A stretch of 64,000 bases of DNA, from assembly GCF_021405525.1 (NCBI RefSeq), contig NZ_JAGQAG010000001.1:3572001-3636000 (forward strand), in the 5' to 3' direction. Made by a program: the position numbers and the translations under genes. The DNA comes from Ruegeria pomeroyi. GTDB taxonomy: Bacteria > Pseudomonadota > Alphaproteobacteria > Rhodobacterales > Rhodobacteraceae. Shown here piece by piece: positions 1 through 9,246 of this stretch (positions are counted from its first letter, which is position 1; each line of letters opens with the position of its first letter). The notes beneath the pieces are model-generated. The model worked only from the letters and a program-made list of their open reading frames with translations. It searched no databases and was not told the DNA's origin.

Positions 1-1420
1 CGGCGCGACGCCGGGTGATACCGGGATCATCCTGTCCACCGGGCGGGCCCGCGACTTTACCCAGTCGAGCGGCGATCCGAACCGGTCGGCCAACACCTCG
101 ACCAACACGTCAGGGCAGAACAACAACCCCGATTTCAATGCCGCCGCCGGCACCAATACCTATGACGCGTCGTATCTGGATGTCAGTTTCATCCCGGATT
201 CGAACGTGATGACGATGCAGTTCGTCTTCTCGTCCGAGGAATACCCCGAATTCCAGAACTCGATCTATCAGGACTTTGTCGGCGTCTGGGTCAATGGCGT
301 TCAGGCCGATCTGGAGATCGGCAATGGCGATGCCGACCCCGGCAACATCAACGCGACGAACAACCAGAACCTGTTTCTGGACAATACCGGCGACGCCTAT
401 AACACGGAAATGGATGGCCTGACGGTCACCATGACCCTGACGATGAATGTGATCCCCGGTGTCGTGAACACCATTCGCATCGGGGTCGCGGATGTCTCGG
501 ACAGCAGCTACGACTCCAACCTCCTGATCGCGGCCAACAGCGTGCAGACGGACCTGATCGCCATCAAGGACAGCGCCACGCTCTATCCCGACGGCAGCGT
601 CACCATCGACGTACTGGACAATGATATCAACCAGTCCGGCGGCACACTGACCATAACCCATATCAACGGCGTTCCGGTGACGGTCGGCAGCACCGTGACG
701 CTCAACACCGGTCAGACGATCCAGCTCAACGCCGACGGCACATTGACCGTGATCGGTGACGGCGATACCGAATCCATCAGCTTCACCTACGAGGTATCGA
801 ACGGCGCCAATACCGATACCGGCTTTGTCACGGTGGATTCGATCCCCTGTTTCGTGGCCGGGACACTGATCGACACCCCCCATGGCGAACGCCAGGTCGA
901 ACGGCTGACGCCGGGTGACATGGTGCTCACGCGCGACCATGGCGCGCAAGAGGTCCGCTGGGTCGGCGAGCGCACAGTTGACGCCGAGGGCGATTTCGCC
1001 CCCGTCCTGATCCGCGCCGGCACCTATGGCGCCCAACGCGACCTCTTGGTCTCGCCCCAGCATCGGATCCTCATTCGCGACAGTCTGAGCGAATTGCTGT
1101 TCGGCGAGCCCGAAGTTCTGGTTGCCGCCAAGGATCTGGTCGATGGCCGCAGGATCCGGTTTCTGCCCGGTGGGCGCGTCACCTATGTCCACGTGATGTT
1201 CGACAATCACGAGGTGATTTACTCCGAGGGACTGGCGAGCGAAAGCTTCCTGCCCGGCCCGCAAACCACGCATCTGTTCGAGCCCGAGACCTTGAACGAG
1301 ATCCGGGCGGTTTTCCCCGAACTCGACACCGACACCGGCAAAGGCTATGGCCCTGCCGCCCGTCGGATCCTGCGCAAATACGAAACCGAGCTGCTGCTCA
1401 CATCGGCAAAGGTGGCCTGA
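1..1420 (+). CDS. Choice-of-anchor L / Hint domain protein, 5' truncated by window edge
   Basis: The reading frame is open from base 2, so the N-terminus lies outside the window. The first part matches the choice-of-anchor L domain of the paralogue at 4270-5841 (LSTG, TYDAS and QFVFSSEEYPEF motifs). A short Ig/VCBS-like segment with DVLDNDINQSGGTLTI follows, then a C-terminal Hint_2 domain: catalytic Cys in CFVAGTLIDTP, block-B histidine in VSPQHRIL and the YVHVMFDNHE signature. Hint domains are related to inteins and hedgehog and can cleave the chain before Cys1; Hint_2 proteins of Rhodobacteraceae are thought to be secreted. The next gene starts 1 nt after the stop, so they probably share a transcript. 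Function and partner are unknown. Confidence 0.85.
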   Translation, partial: GATPGDTGIILSTGRARDFTQSSGDPNRSANTSTNTSGQNNNPDFNAAAGTNTYDASYLDVSFIPDSNVMTMQFVFSSEEYPEFQNSIYQDFVGVWVNGVQADLEIGNGDADPGNINATNNQNLFLDNTGDAYNTEMDGLTVTMTLTMNVIPGVVNTIRIGVADVSDSSYDSNLLIAANSVQTDLIAIKDSATLYPDGSVTIDVLDNDINQSGGTLTITHINGVPVTVGSTVTLNTGQTIQLNADGTLTVIGDGDTESISFTYEVSNGANTDTGFVTVDSIPCFVAGTLIDTPHGERQVERLTPGDMVLTRDHGAQEVRWVGERTVDAEGDFAPVLIRAGTYGAQRDLLVSPQHRILIRDSLSELLFGEPEVLVAAKDLVDGRRIRFLPGGRVTYVHVMFDNHEVIYSEGLASESFLPGPQTTHLFEPETLNEIRAVFPELDTDTGKGYGPAARRILRKYETELLLTSAKVA

Positions 1421-1421
1421 C

Positions 1422-2516
1422 ATGGGATGGATCGCCGTTTCCGCCCCCGAGAACGAGCATTTCCGCCCTGAGGGGCTTGGCGCCTCGACAAATGCGCCTT
1501 GCCTGGTCGGCACCCACGAAGACGACCTGATGGTTCGCGGTACCCTTGTGTTTGAAACCCGACTTCCCAACGCCCAGCGTCCGCGCATCCTGTTGCAGTT
1601 CGACCGCGGCGGCGCCTGGCCCTTCCACCTGTCGCTGCAGGCGATTCCGGGCGGCGGGCTGATACTGATCGTCAATCAGGGCGGCTCGGTCCTGCATCAG
1701 GTTCTGAACGTGGCCGATACCGGGCGCATCGACACCTTGCGGCTCAGCTATGCCTGGGATGCGCCGGCCCGCGCCGGCTGGCTGGCCCTGGAACATGACG
1801 AACGCGAATATGCGCATCTGATCGAGGTCGAGGCCCCCAGCCCGCTGCGCATCGGTGATCTGCGGATGCTGTTTCGGGACGGCCCGCACCGTTTCACCGC
1901 CCCCGAACTGGTCTATTTCGCGCTGTCGAGCGAAATAGAACCCGTGGGCCCGATGCCCTCGCTGCACCCGGAAACGCCGATCGCCACACCAGAAGGCTAC
2001 CGGCCCCTGTCGCAGATCCGGCGCGGCGACACGGTGGTCGTCGCCAGCGGCGAGGCGGTTCCGGTCCTGCATCGGGTCAGCCGCACGATGCCAGCCTTCG
2101 GCAGCACCCGGCCCCTGACGATCCGCCGACCCTATTTCGGTCTGAGACAGGACATCCAGGCCGCGCCCGCGCAGCGCCTTTTACTCTCGGGAACCGAGGT
2201 GGAATACCTGTTTGGCCGAGAATCGGTGCTGGTCCCCGCCCGCCATCTGACCGGCGGGCACTCGGTTCTGCCCGCGCGCGCCGGGCTGACGGCGACCTAT
2301 GCGCAACTGCTGCTGCCCACCAACGAGGCAATGGTCACCGCCGGGGCGCTGGCCGAAAGCCTGTTCATCGGCCGTCTGCACCGCAAGCCTGTTCATCTGG
2401 CCGCCAGCGTGCTCGCCGGGATCGAGCGCAGCCGCCTGCCCGATCATGGCCGCCCGAGCCATCATGTTCTGCGCGCGTTCGACGCTCGTATCCTGGCCGA
2501 GGCACGCGTCGCCTGA
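1422..2516 (+). CDS. Degenerate Hint-domain protein
   Basis: This 364-aa protein begins 1 nt after the preceding Hint gene. Residues 1-170 look like a beta-sandwich, perhaps concanavalin/laminin-G-like (TLVFETRLPN, LLQFDRG, LSLQAIPGGGLIL), though no family is certain. Residues 178 to about 330 align with Hint_2 (TPIATPEGYRPLSQIRRGDTV, YLFGRESVLVPARHL, ALAESLF). The catalytic Cys1 is replaced by Ser180 and the block-B His by Gln251 (APAQRLLL versus SPQHRILI in its neighbour). Autoprocessing is therefore doubtful. It may be a non-cleaving partner of the upstream protein. The ATG at 1422 is preferred over an upstream in-frame ATG inside the previous gene. Confidence 0.8.
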   Translation: MGWIAVSAPENEHFRPEGLGASTNAPCLVGTHEDDLMVRGTLVFETRLPNAQRPRILLQFDRGGAWPFHLSLQAIPGGGLILIVNQGGSVLHQVLNVADTGRIDTLRLSYAWDAPARAGWLALEHDEREYAHLIEVEAPSPLRIGDLRMLFRDGPHRFTAPELVYFALSSEIEPVGPMPSLHPETPIATPEGYRPLSQIRRGDTVVVASGEAVPVLHRVSRTMPAFGSTRPLTIRRPYFGLRQDIQAAPAQRLLLSGTEVEYLFGRESVLVPARHLTGGHSVLPARAGLTATYAQLLLPTNEAMVTAGALAESLFIGRLHRKPVHLAASVLAGIERSRLPDHGRPSHHVLRAFDARILAEARVA

Positions 2517-2704
2517 TCCGAACCCGATGATGCTCAGGGTCCGGCCCGTGCGCATGACGGGCGCGGGTGGTCTCGACAGTTAGGACGCCCGACGGGAAGC
2601 AAGCCCGGCTTTTCCCCTTGCCATGAGCAAAGCTGACCCCGGGGTCGCCTTGTTTGAACGCCCCGGCTGGGGTATGGGGCAAAAAACCGGAAAACACTTT
2701 GCCG

Positions 2705-3760
2705 ATGCACAAGCTCCTCATCTCTGTCTGCCTGGCCCTGGGATTGTGGCCGCAAGTGCTGTTGGCGCAGTCGCTGAACGTCGCCACGGTCACGCGTCCT
2801 CCCTTCTCTTTTGTCGAGGATGGGACAGAGACCGGTTTTTCGATCGATCTGCTCTCGGCGTTGGCCGACAAGCTTGGCTGGACCTACACGCTGGACCGCA
2901 AGGACAGGTTCTCGGACATGCTGACCGCCGTTATCGACGGAGAAGCGGATATGGCAATCGCCAATATCTCGATCACCGCCGCGCGCGAGACCGAGATGGA
3001 TTTCAGCCAGCCGATCTTTGAATCCGGGCTCCAGATTCTGGTGCCGTCCGAGAGCAATGCCGGTTCATCGCTTCTGAGGGCGCTGCTGTCCCGAGACCTG
3101 TTCATGGCCATCGGTGCCGCCTTCTTCATCCTGCTGACCGGCGGCATGTTGATGTGGTATTTCGAGCGGCGCGCGCAGCCCTATTTCGATCGCAAACTGC
3201 ACGAAGCCTGGTTTCCCTCTTTCTGGTGGGCACTGAACCTCGTCGTCAATGGCGGGTTCGAGGAACGGGTGCCGCGCACCGCCTTTGGCCGGCTGTTCGG
3301 CGTTGTGCTGGTGATCTCCTCGCTTTTCGTGGTTTCGGTCTTCACCGCGCGCATCACCTCGGTCATGACGGTCGAGGCGATCAGCGGCTCGGTAAATTCG
3401 GTCAACGATCTCTACGGGCAAGAGGTCGGAACCATCGAAGGCTCCACCGCCGCCGGCTTCCTCAATCGTCGTGACATAGGATTTGCCGCTTTCTCGAACC
3501 TTGACGAGATGCTGACTGCCTTTGAACAAGGCGCACTCGACGCGGTGGTGTTCGACGCGCCGATCCTGTCCTATTACTCTTCGCATCAGGGCAAGGGAAA
3601 GGCTGTCACCACCGGTTCGGTGTTTCTGCGCGAGAACTACGGGATCGCATTTCCAACCGGATCAAGCCGGGTTGAAGACGTCAACCAGGCGCTGCTCGCC
3701 CTGCGCGAGGACGGCACGTATGACCAACTTTACCGCAAGTGGTTCGGTCGCCGGAACTGA
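2705..3760 (+). CDS. Prokaryotic ionotropic glutamate receptor-like channel
   Basis: A 351-aa protein with a signal peptide (cleavage near ALLA-QS, residues 20-22). Its order is that of bacterial glutamate-gated channels such as GluR0: ligand-binding lobe S1 (residues 23-115, [23 protein letters not shown]), TM1 (133-153), a pore-helix region (169-185, [18 protein letters not shown]), TM2 (196-216), then lobe S2 (225-351). Plain periplasmic amino-acid binding proteins have no such membrane block between the lobes. The K+ filter TVGYG of GluR0 is absent and the equivalent stretch reads VVNGGF. Ligand and ion are unknown. It sits alone between Hint genes; the ATG at 2705 gives the signal peptide. 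Confidence 0.8.
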   Translation: MHKLLISVCLALGLWPQVLLAQSLNVATVTRPPFSFVEDGTETGFSIDLLSALADKLGWTYTLDRKDRFSDMLTAVIDGEADMAIANISITAARETEMDFSQPIFESGLQILVPSESNAGSSLLRALLSRDLFMAIGAAFFILLTGGMLMWYFERRAQPYFDRKLHEAWFPSFWWALNLVVNGGFEERVPRTAFGRLFGVVLVISSLFVVSVFTARITSVMTVEAISGSVNSVNDLYGQEVGTIEGSTAAGFLNRRDIGFAAFSNLDEMLTAFEQGALDAVVFDAPILSYYSSHQGKGKAVTTGSVFLRENYGIAFPTGSSRVEDVNQALLALREDGTYDQLYRKWFGRRN

Positions 3761-3766
3761 TCCGCC

Positions 3767-4114
3767 TCAGCCCACCGCCTCGTCGTCGTCGAAAAACGGT
3801 GTCATCTGGGCCACGATGACGGCGTTTTCGTCCAGCGCCCGCTGCATCAGCGCGCGCTCTTCCGTATCGATCTCGTGACCCTGCGCCTCGCGCTCTTCGA
3901 GCGTGCCGTATCCGGTGACATCCAGCGGCGCGGTGTCAGCCTGTTTCAGAATCGCCACCGTTTCGCGTACCGCCTCGGCCTCGTCGACGCCGCTGGCATA
4001 ACACATCAACGCCGCGCCGGTTGCCCCGTCGGGCAGGCCGTCACCGGACTTGCGCCCGATCTGGACGACAAGGGTATAGACTTGCTGGCGGGACTGTTTG
4101 GCGGGCTTTTCCAT
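3767..4114 (-). CDS. Conserved hypothetical protein, 115 aa
   Basis: A small acidic cytosolic protein with no signal peptide or membrane segment. It has an alpha/beta pattern (VYTLVVQIGRK; AVRETVAILKQADTAPLDVTGYGTLEERE; ERALMQRALDENAVIVAQMTPFFDDDE). I do not recognise a family or function. It converges on the channel gene, their stops being 6 nt apart, so it has its own promoter in the 4115-4269 gap. Length, codon use and a start near the divergent gene support a real gene. Confidence 0.6.
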   Translation of the reverse strand: MEKPAKQSRQQVYTLVVQIGRKSGDGLPDGATGAALMCYASGVDEAEAVRETVAILKQADTAPLDVTGYGTLEEREAQGHEIDTEERALMQRALDENAVIVAQMTPFFDDDEAVG

Positions 4115-4269
4115 GCTGCCGCCTTAGCCTGCGCCAATCGACAGGTCAACGCCCGACAGATGCGGACATTTTGCCAAGAATACCAGACATCGCGCCAACG
4201 GTTGGTAAGAACACGGAAAGGGTCAACGGGATAGGCCGGGGATACGACAATCAGCAAGGTCCGCCCGAC

Positions 4270-5841
4270 ATGCCCACAGCCAGTGAACTTCCCATCGATA
4301 CTTCGGCATCTGCCCTGGACATGGCGGATGCCATGTTCGGCTCGGGGATAGAGGTGGTAACAGCCAGCTATTCGGGCGCCACGTCGGCTTCAGGTATTTA
4401 TTCGAACGGAGATACCGTCGCCCCCGACATCACACCGTCAGACAGCGGGGTGATCCTGTCCACCGGCAACGCGACCTCGATCACCAACAGTTCGGGCGAC
4501 GCGAATGTGTCGGCGGGCACCAGTACCAATCACGGCCTTGCAGGTGACGCGCAATTGTCCGAGATGGCGGGCGCGCAGACCTATGACGCGTCCGTGTTCG
4601 AGGCCAGCTTCATCCCCGAGGGATCGACCCTGACCATGCAGGTGGTGTTCTCGTCCGAAGAGTATCTCGAATACGTAGGGTCCGGTTTCAACGATGCGGT
4701 CGGCATCTGGGTGAACGGCGTGAAGGCCGAACTGACGGTCGGCGACGGTGACATCACGATCGACAGTATCAACGATCAGTCGAACTCGAATCTCTATGTC
4801 GACAATCCGGCCTCGGGCGAGATCGCCAATACCGAGATGGACGGGTTCACCGTGACCCTGACGCTCAAGGCGCCGGTCAATCCCGGCGAGGTCAACACGA
4901 TCAAGATCGCGATCGCGGACAGCGGCGACGGCGCCTATGATTCGAACCTGCTGATTGCCGGCGACTCGATCCAGACCGCCCTGATCGCCGAGGATGACAG
5001 TGTCGAAATCACTGGTGGCAATGCGGAAACCGTGGACGTTCTGGCCAACGACAGCTCTTCAGCAGGCGGCACGCTGACCATTACCAAGATCAACGGGCAG
5101 CCGGTATCGGCGGGGGATACCGTGACCCTGCCGACGGGAGAGACGGTCCTGCTGAACCCCGACGGGACATTCACCATCGATTCCGATGGGTCCGAGGAAA
5201 GCAGCAATTCCTTTTCCTACGAGGTGACCGATTCAGCCGGGAACACAGATACCGGTTTCGTCACGGTCAAGACCACACCCTGTTTCGTCGCGGGCACCCC
5301 GATCCGGGTGCCGAATGGCCGTGTTCCGGTCGAGACGCTTGAGATCGGCGATCTTGTGATGACCCGCGACAACGGCCCCCAGCCATTGCGCTGGATCGGT
5401 CGCACGACCCGCCTGTCCAAGGGGATCGACGCACCGGTTCTGATCCAGCGCAATGCGCTGGGGCGGCATGGCCCGGTCGCCGTCTCACCCAACCACCGCG
5501 TGATGCTGGAAATGTCGCGCTCCGAGCTGCTGTTCGGGTCTCGCGAGGTTCTGGTCAAGGCCAAGGATCTGGTGAACGGACGAGATATCAAACGGTGCAC
5601 GGATGGGTTGCCAGTGACCTATGTGCATCTCCTGTTCGACCGGCATGAAGTGATCTGGGCCAACGGGCTGGAAAGCGAAAGCTATCATCCCGGCGACATG
5701 TCCATCGGGGCCTTCGATACCGCCACACGCAGCGAAATCCTGCGATTGATGCCCGATTTGTCCGCGCCAGATTACGGCTACGGGCCCGCCGTGCGCCCGG
5801 CCTTGCGCAGCTATGAAGTGCGCGCGCTGATGCGGGCCTGA
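4270..5841 (+). CDS. Choice-of-anchor L / Hint domain protein
   Basis: A complete 523-aa paralogue of the truncated protein at the window start. Choice-of-anchor L domain: about residues 28-245 (GVILSTG, TYDASVFEASFIPEG, MQVVFSSEEYLEYVG, GIWVNG). Ig/VCBS-like linker: 245-335 (VDVLANDSSSAGGTLTITKING). Hint_2 domain: from about 336, with Cys338 in CFVAGTP and His409 in SPNHRVM both present, so it looks competent for hedgehog/intein-type processing. There is no N-terminal signal peptide (MPTASELPID), so export by a type I-like route is possible but not shown. The ATG at 4270 was chosen because upstream residues in this frame have no family resemblance. Confidence 0.85.
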   Translation: MPTASELPIDTSASALDMADAMFGSGIEVVTASYSGATSASGIYSNGDTVAPDITPSDSGVILSTGNATSITNSSGDANVSAGTSTNHGLAGDAQLSEMAGAQTYDASVFEASFIPEGSTLTMQVVFSSEEYLEYVGSGFNDAVGIWVNGVKAELTVGDGDITIDSINDQSNSNLYVDNPASGEIANTEMDGFTVTLTLKAPVNPGEVNTIKIAIADSGDGAYDSNLLIAGDSIQTALIAEDDSVEITGGNAETVDVLANDSSSAGGTLTITKINGQPVSAGDTVTLPTGETVLLNPDGTFTIDSDGSEESSNSFSYEVTDSAGNTDTGFVTVKTTPCFVAGTPIRVPNGRVPVETLEIGDLVMTRDNGPQPLRWIGRTTRLSKGIDAPVLIQRNALGRHGPVAVSPNHRVMLEMSRSELLFGSREVLVKAKDLVNGRDIKRCTDGLPVTYVHLLFDRHEVIWANGLESESYHPGDMSIGAFDTATRSEILRLMPDLSAPDYGYGPAVRPALRSYEVRALMRA

Positions 5842-5848
5842 AGGGAAA

Positions 5849-5880
5849 CAAAAAGGCCGCGGCACCTTTGCGCCACGGCC
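5849..5880 (-). terminator. Intrinsic terminator of dapD
   Basis: Read on the minus strand, a GC-rich stem (5855-5863 with 5872-5880, one mismatch) is followed by TTTTTGTTT. It lies between the convergent ends of dapD and the Hint gene. Confidence 0.75.
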
Positions 5881-5905
5881 CAACCTGATGCGACTTGCCG
5901 GCAGG

Positions 5906-6733
5906 TCAATCCCGCAGCAACTCGTTGATGCCGGTTTTCGACCGGGTCCGTTCATCCACCCGCTTGACGATCACCGCGCAATAGAGGCTGACACCGCCGG
6001 TCGACGGCATCGAACCCGAGACCACCACCGAATATGGCGGCACCTCGCCATACATGACCTCGCCAGTCTCGCGGTCGACGATCTTGGTGGACTGGCCGAT
6101 ATAGACGCCCATGCCCAGCACAGAGCCTTCGCGCACGATCACGCCCTCGACCACCTCGGAGCGGGCGCCAATGAAGCAATTGTCCTCGATGATGGTGGGA
6201 CCGGCCTGCATCGGCTCCAGCACGCCGCCAATGCCGACGCCGCCCGACAGGTGCACGTTCTTTCCGATCTGGGCACAGCTGCCCACGGTGGCCCAGGTAT
6301 CGACCATGGTGCCGCTGTCCACATAGGCGCCGAGGTTGACAAACGAGGGCATCAGCACCACGCCCGGTGCGATATAGGCCGACTTGCGTACCACGCAGTT
6401 GGGCACGGCACGGAACCCGGCGGCCTTCCACTGGTTCTCGCCCCAGCCTGCAAACTTGCTGTCGACCTTGTCCCACCAGCCGCCGCCCTGCGGGCCGCCC
6501 GACTGGATTTCCATATCCTTGATGCGGAAGCCCAGCAGCACCGCCTTCTTGGCCCATTGGTTCACGTGCCAGCTGCCATCGGCCTGTTTCTCGGCCACCC
6601 GCAGCGCGCCGCTGTCCAGCGCGGCCAGCGTGTCCTCGATCGCCTCGCGGGTGGCGCCTGTGGTGGCGGGTGTGATGCTGTCGCGCGCGTCCCACGCGGC
6701 CTCGATGGCGACTTCCAGCTCTTGGTTGGACAT
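5906..6733 (-). CDS. dapD: 2,3,4,5-tetrahydropyridine-2,6-dicarboxylate N-succinyltransferase
   Basis: This 275-aa cytosolic enzyme transfers succinyl from succinyl-CoA to tetrahydrodipicolinate in lysine/meso-diaminopimelate synthesis. Length is normal for DapD. The N-terminal helical domain ([13 protein letters not shown]) precedes a left-handed beta-helix of hexapeptide repeats ([55 protein letters not shown]) and the conserved [33 protein letters not shown] block. It appears monocistronic with its own terminator. Identification is secure. Confidence 0.96.
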   Translation of the reverse strand: MSNQELEVAIEAAWDARDSITPATTGATREAIEDTLAALDSGALRVAEKQADGSWHVNQWAKKAVLLGFRIKDMEIQSGGPQGGGWWDKVDSKFAGWGENQWKAAGFRAVPNCVVRKSAYIAPGVVLMPSFVNLGAYVDSGTMVDTWATVGSCAQIGKNVHLSGGVGIGGVLEPMQAGPTIIEDNCFIGARSEVVEGVIVREGSVLGMGVYIGQSTKIVDRETGEVMYGEVPPYSVVVSGSMPSTGGVSLYCAVIVKRVDERTRSKTGINELLRD

Positions 6734-6829
6734 GAGGTCTTGCTCCCTGATGAATGCGTCACGTTGGTTTCGCCTATACGCAAGCGCGGACCAAGGCGCA
6801 ATGCGACGCGCCCCGACCCGATTGCGGCC

Positions 6830-7093
6830 TTATGCGTCTTCCAGCGCCCCCAGCGCGGCGAACATCTCGGCATCGGCGTCGGTTCCGGCATTGGGTGCGG
6901 TCAGCAACACGTCGCCATAGAACACCGAATTGGCCCCGGCCAGAAAGCACAGCGCCAGCCCAGGCGCCTCGAGCCTCAGCAGCCCCTCGCGCACCGGCAC
7001 GTGGCTGGTATCAAAGGCACGCACGATATGGTCCTGACGCAGCTTCTCGTCCGCTGGCCGGGCGCCGCTTATCGTCCGCTGGCTGAGCCGCGC
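6830..7093 (-). pseudogene. bioB: Biotin synthase (BioB) C-terminal remnant
   Basis: The frame encodes [22 protein letters not shown] and [21 protein letters not shown], which match the C-terminal end of radical SAM biotin synthases (family form: AGANSIFYG...LLTTPNP). Only about 87 codons are open. A TAA at 7094-7096 ends the frame upstream and the next 75 bases show no BioB sequence. The radical SAM CxxxCxxC part is missing, so it cannot be a functional synthase. A GTG at 7024 could start a 64-aa peptide, but a decayed fragment is more likely. It lies between dapD and a PLP enzyme. Confidence 0.75.
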
Positions 7094-7169
7094 TTAGAAC
7101 GTGTCGGCGATGGTTGCTGTCAGGAATTTAAATAAAGATCCCGGGTACAACCAGCGCAAGCTGCAATCG

Positions 7170-8090
7170 TCACCCGGCAAAGGGATCCGGGGCGATATTG
7201 CCGCCGCAGACCAGCACCGCCACCCGCTCGTCTGGTTCGGGCCGATAGGCGCCACACATCAGCGCCGCCAGCGCGGTTGCGCCCGCCGGCTCGACCAGAA
7301 CCCGCCGCTCGGCCCAGAGCGCGCGCTGGGCCGCTGCAATCGCCGCGTCCGGAACCAGAACCGACTGTGCCCCGCGTTGCGCCAGACCGAAACAGATTTC
7401 GCCGATCCGCCGCGCCCCCAGCGCATTGGCGGCGATGCCCGAGACCTCGACATCGACCGGCCCGCCGGCAGCGAGCGCCGCATTCAGTGCGCAGGAGGTT
7501 TCCGGCTCGACCGCAACCACCTTGCGTGCGCCCTGCCACCAGGCCAGTGCACCAGCCACCAGCCCACCACCGCCGACCGCGATCACCACCGTATCGGCCT
7601 CCAGCCCCTGCGCGTCCCATTCGGCGAAACAGGTCCCCTGCCCCGCCACGGTCGCGGGCGCGTCATAGGCATGGATCTGCATCGCACCAGTCGCAGCTTC
7701 ATGCGCCTGCGCAAGGGCCAGCGCATTTGCATACTCGCCCGGCACCACCTCAAGATCGGCGCCGGTATCCCGGATCAGCGCGATCTTGGCCGGGCCTGCC
7801 ATTTCCGGCACGAAAATCTTGGCCTGCTGGCCCAGCGCGCGGGCGGCATAGGCCACCGCAGCACCATGATTGCCACCCGAGGCGGCCACCACTCCGGCAG
7901 CGGGCACATCACTGGACAGCAGGGTATTGAAGGCCCCGCGCGCCTTGAAACTGCCGGTATGCTGCATCTGTTCCAGCTTCAGGCTGAGCGGATATGACAG
8001 GCCAAATCCGCGCGTCTGCATCACCGGGGTCACTTGCACATGCCCGTCAATTCGTGCCGCCGCCGCTGTGATCTCTGCTTTCCAATCCAT
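7170..8090 (-). CDS. Threonine/serine dehydratase-type PLP enzyme
   Basis: A 306-aa fold-type II PLP enzyme of the threonine/serine dehydratase group. The PLP lysine lies in HTGSFKARGA, the phosphate-binding and substrate loop is ASGGNHGAAVAYAA, and the glycine-rich loop is AVGGGGLVAGALA. It has no ACT domain, so it resembles short catabolic threonine dehydratases or serine/aspartate racemases rather than biosynthetic IlvA; the substrate cannot be fixed by reading. The ATG at 8090 was chosen because GAGGG lies about 7 nt upstream; the ATG at 8096 would leave almost no spacing. Divergent from the LOG-family gene. Confidence 0.85.
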   Translation of the reverse strand: MDWKAEITAAAARIDGHVQVTPVMQTRGFGLSYPLSLKLEQMQHTGSFKARGAFNTLLSSDVPAAGVVAASGGNHGAAVAYAARALGQQAKIFVPEMAGPAKIALIRDTGADLEVVPGEYANALALAQAHEAATGAMQIHAYDAPATVAGQGTCFAEWDAQGLEADTVVIAVGGGGLVAGALAWWQGARKVVAVEPETSCALNAALAAGGPVDVEVSGIAANALGARRIGEICFGLAQRGAQSVLVPDAAIAAAQRALWAERRVLVEPAGATALAALMCGAYRPEPDERVAVLVCGGNIAPDPFAG

Positions 8091-8178
8091 TCTCATACCC
8101 TCTTCACCACCCGCCTCTGGCGCTTGCCCCGCGAACCCTATAGCTGTGGGGCAAAGACGCAAGCAGGGAAGCCCGCAG

Positions 8179-9021
8179 ATGAGAGACGATCGTCAGAGCC
8201 CGTTTCGTGACGCCCATACCGACCGCTCGACGGCCAGCCATGTGCCCGATACGCCGCAGACGCGCTCGCCCGCCTATAAACTGGCCTTTGCCGACGAGGA
8301 TTTCCTGTGCCGGGACGAGCTGCGCCCGGTGCGGTTGCAACTGGAATTGCTCAAGCCCGAGATGATGATGGCCGAGCGCGGCATCACCTCGACCGTGGTG
8401 ATGTTCGGCGGGGCACGCATCCCGGAACCGGCGAAAAAGCACACCGCGCGCACCCAGACCCTGGCGGAGCTGTCGGAGTATTACGACGAGGCGCGCGAGT
8501 TTGCCCGGCTGATCACCGAGAAGTCGAAGGAGTCAGGCTGCAAGGAACTGGTGATCGTCACCGGCGGCGGCCCCGGCGTGATGGAGGCCGGCAATCGCGG
8601 CGCCAAGGACGCGGGCGGCTGCTCGATCGGGCTGAATATCGTGTTGCCGCATGAACAGGCGCCAAACCTGTTCGTGACGCCCGAGCTCAGCTTCAACTTT
8701 CACTATTTTGCAGTCCGCAAGATGCATTTCCTGATGCGCGCACGGGCGATCACCATCTTCCCAGGCGGCTTCGGCACGCTGGACGAACTGTTTGAATCGC
8801 TGACCCTGATCCAGACCGGGCGCATGGAGCGGGTGCCGTTCCTGCTGTTCGGGCGCGATTTCTGGGAACGGGTGATCAACTGGCGGGCGCTGGCGGATGC
8901 CGGCACCATCTCGGCCGAGGATCTGGACCTGTTCCGCTTTGTCGACACCGCTCAGGAGGCGGTCGAAATTATCGACAACTGGGAGCCCGCGCCACCCCGC
9001 GATGCGATCCCGGGGCGCTGA
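8179..9021 (+). CDS. LOG-family protein (lysine-decarboxylase-like fold)
   Basis: A 280-aa cytosolic protein. It carries the LOG-family nucleotide-binding signatures VTGGGPGVMEAGNRGA and PGGFGTLDELFE, with a Rossmann-like core (TSTVVMFGGARIP). LOG proteins hydrolyse nucleoside 5'-monophosphates to base plus ribose 5-phosphate; plant members release cytokinins, and many bacterial ones are nucleotide hydrolases of unclear role. An N-terminal extension of about 75 residues precedes the core. Start at 8179 follows GCAGGGAAGCCCGCAG. The old label lysine decarboxylase should not be used. Confidence 0.85.
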   Translation: MRDDRQSPFRDAHTDRSTASHVPDTPQTRSPAYKLAFADEDFLCRDELRPVRLQLELLKPEMMMAERGITSTVVMFGGARIPEPAKKHTARTQTLAELSEYYDEAREFARLITEKSKESGCKELVIVTGGGPGVMEAGNRGAKDAGGCSIGLNIVLPHEQAPNLFVTPELSFNFHYFAVRKMHFLMRARAITIFPGGFGTLDELFESLTLIQTGRMERVPFLLFGRDFWERVINWRALADAGTISAEDLDLFRFVDTAQEAVEIIDNWEPAPPRDAIPGR

Positions 9022-9036
9022 GGCGGTCGGGTCGGT

Positions 9037-9246
9037 TCAGGCGAATTCAGCAGGCAACACGCCCAGTTCGACACCCTGCGGCAACCGGGTTACCACTTGG
9101 GCACCCTGCACGTCCTTGATGGCATAGCCATAACCCATCAGCCGGAACTTCCATTCCCGCGCGCTGAGCGCCTTGGCGCGTTCGCGGTACAGCAGGTCCA
9201 GAACCCCCGCCTCGATCATTGCGCCACCGATATCTGCCTGTGCCAT
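9037..9246 (-). CDS. Small conserved hypothetical protein, 69 aa
   Basis: A 69-aa soluble protein (MAQADIGGAMIEAG; YRERAKALSAREWKFRLMGYGYAIKDV) with no cysteines, signal peptide or membrane segment. It starts with ATG after a weak purine stretch and converges on the LOG-family gene. I do not recognise it. Composition and codon use match the neighbours, so a real gene is more likely than not. Confidence 0.55.
   Translation of the reverse strand: MAQADIGGAMIEAGVLDLLYRERAKALSAREWKFRLMGYGYAIKDVQGAQVVTRLPQGVELGVLPAEFA

Noticed and set aside
110-1675. Long open frame antisense to the first Hint genes
   Set aside because: It crosses two real genes, has low-complexity, family-free sequence and arises from GC-rich codon bias.
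5888-7135. 415-codon frame antisense to dapD and the bioB remnant
   Set aside because: dapD is certain on the other strand; the antisense protein has His/Asp/Arg-rich shadow composition.
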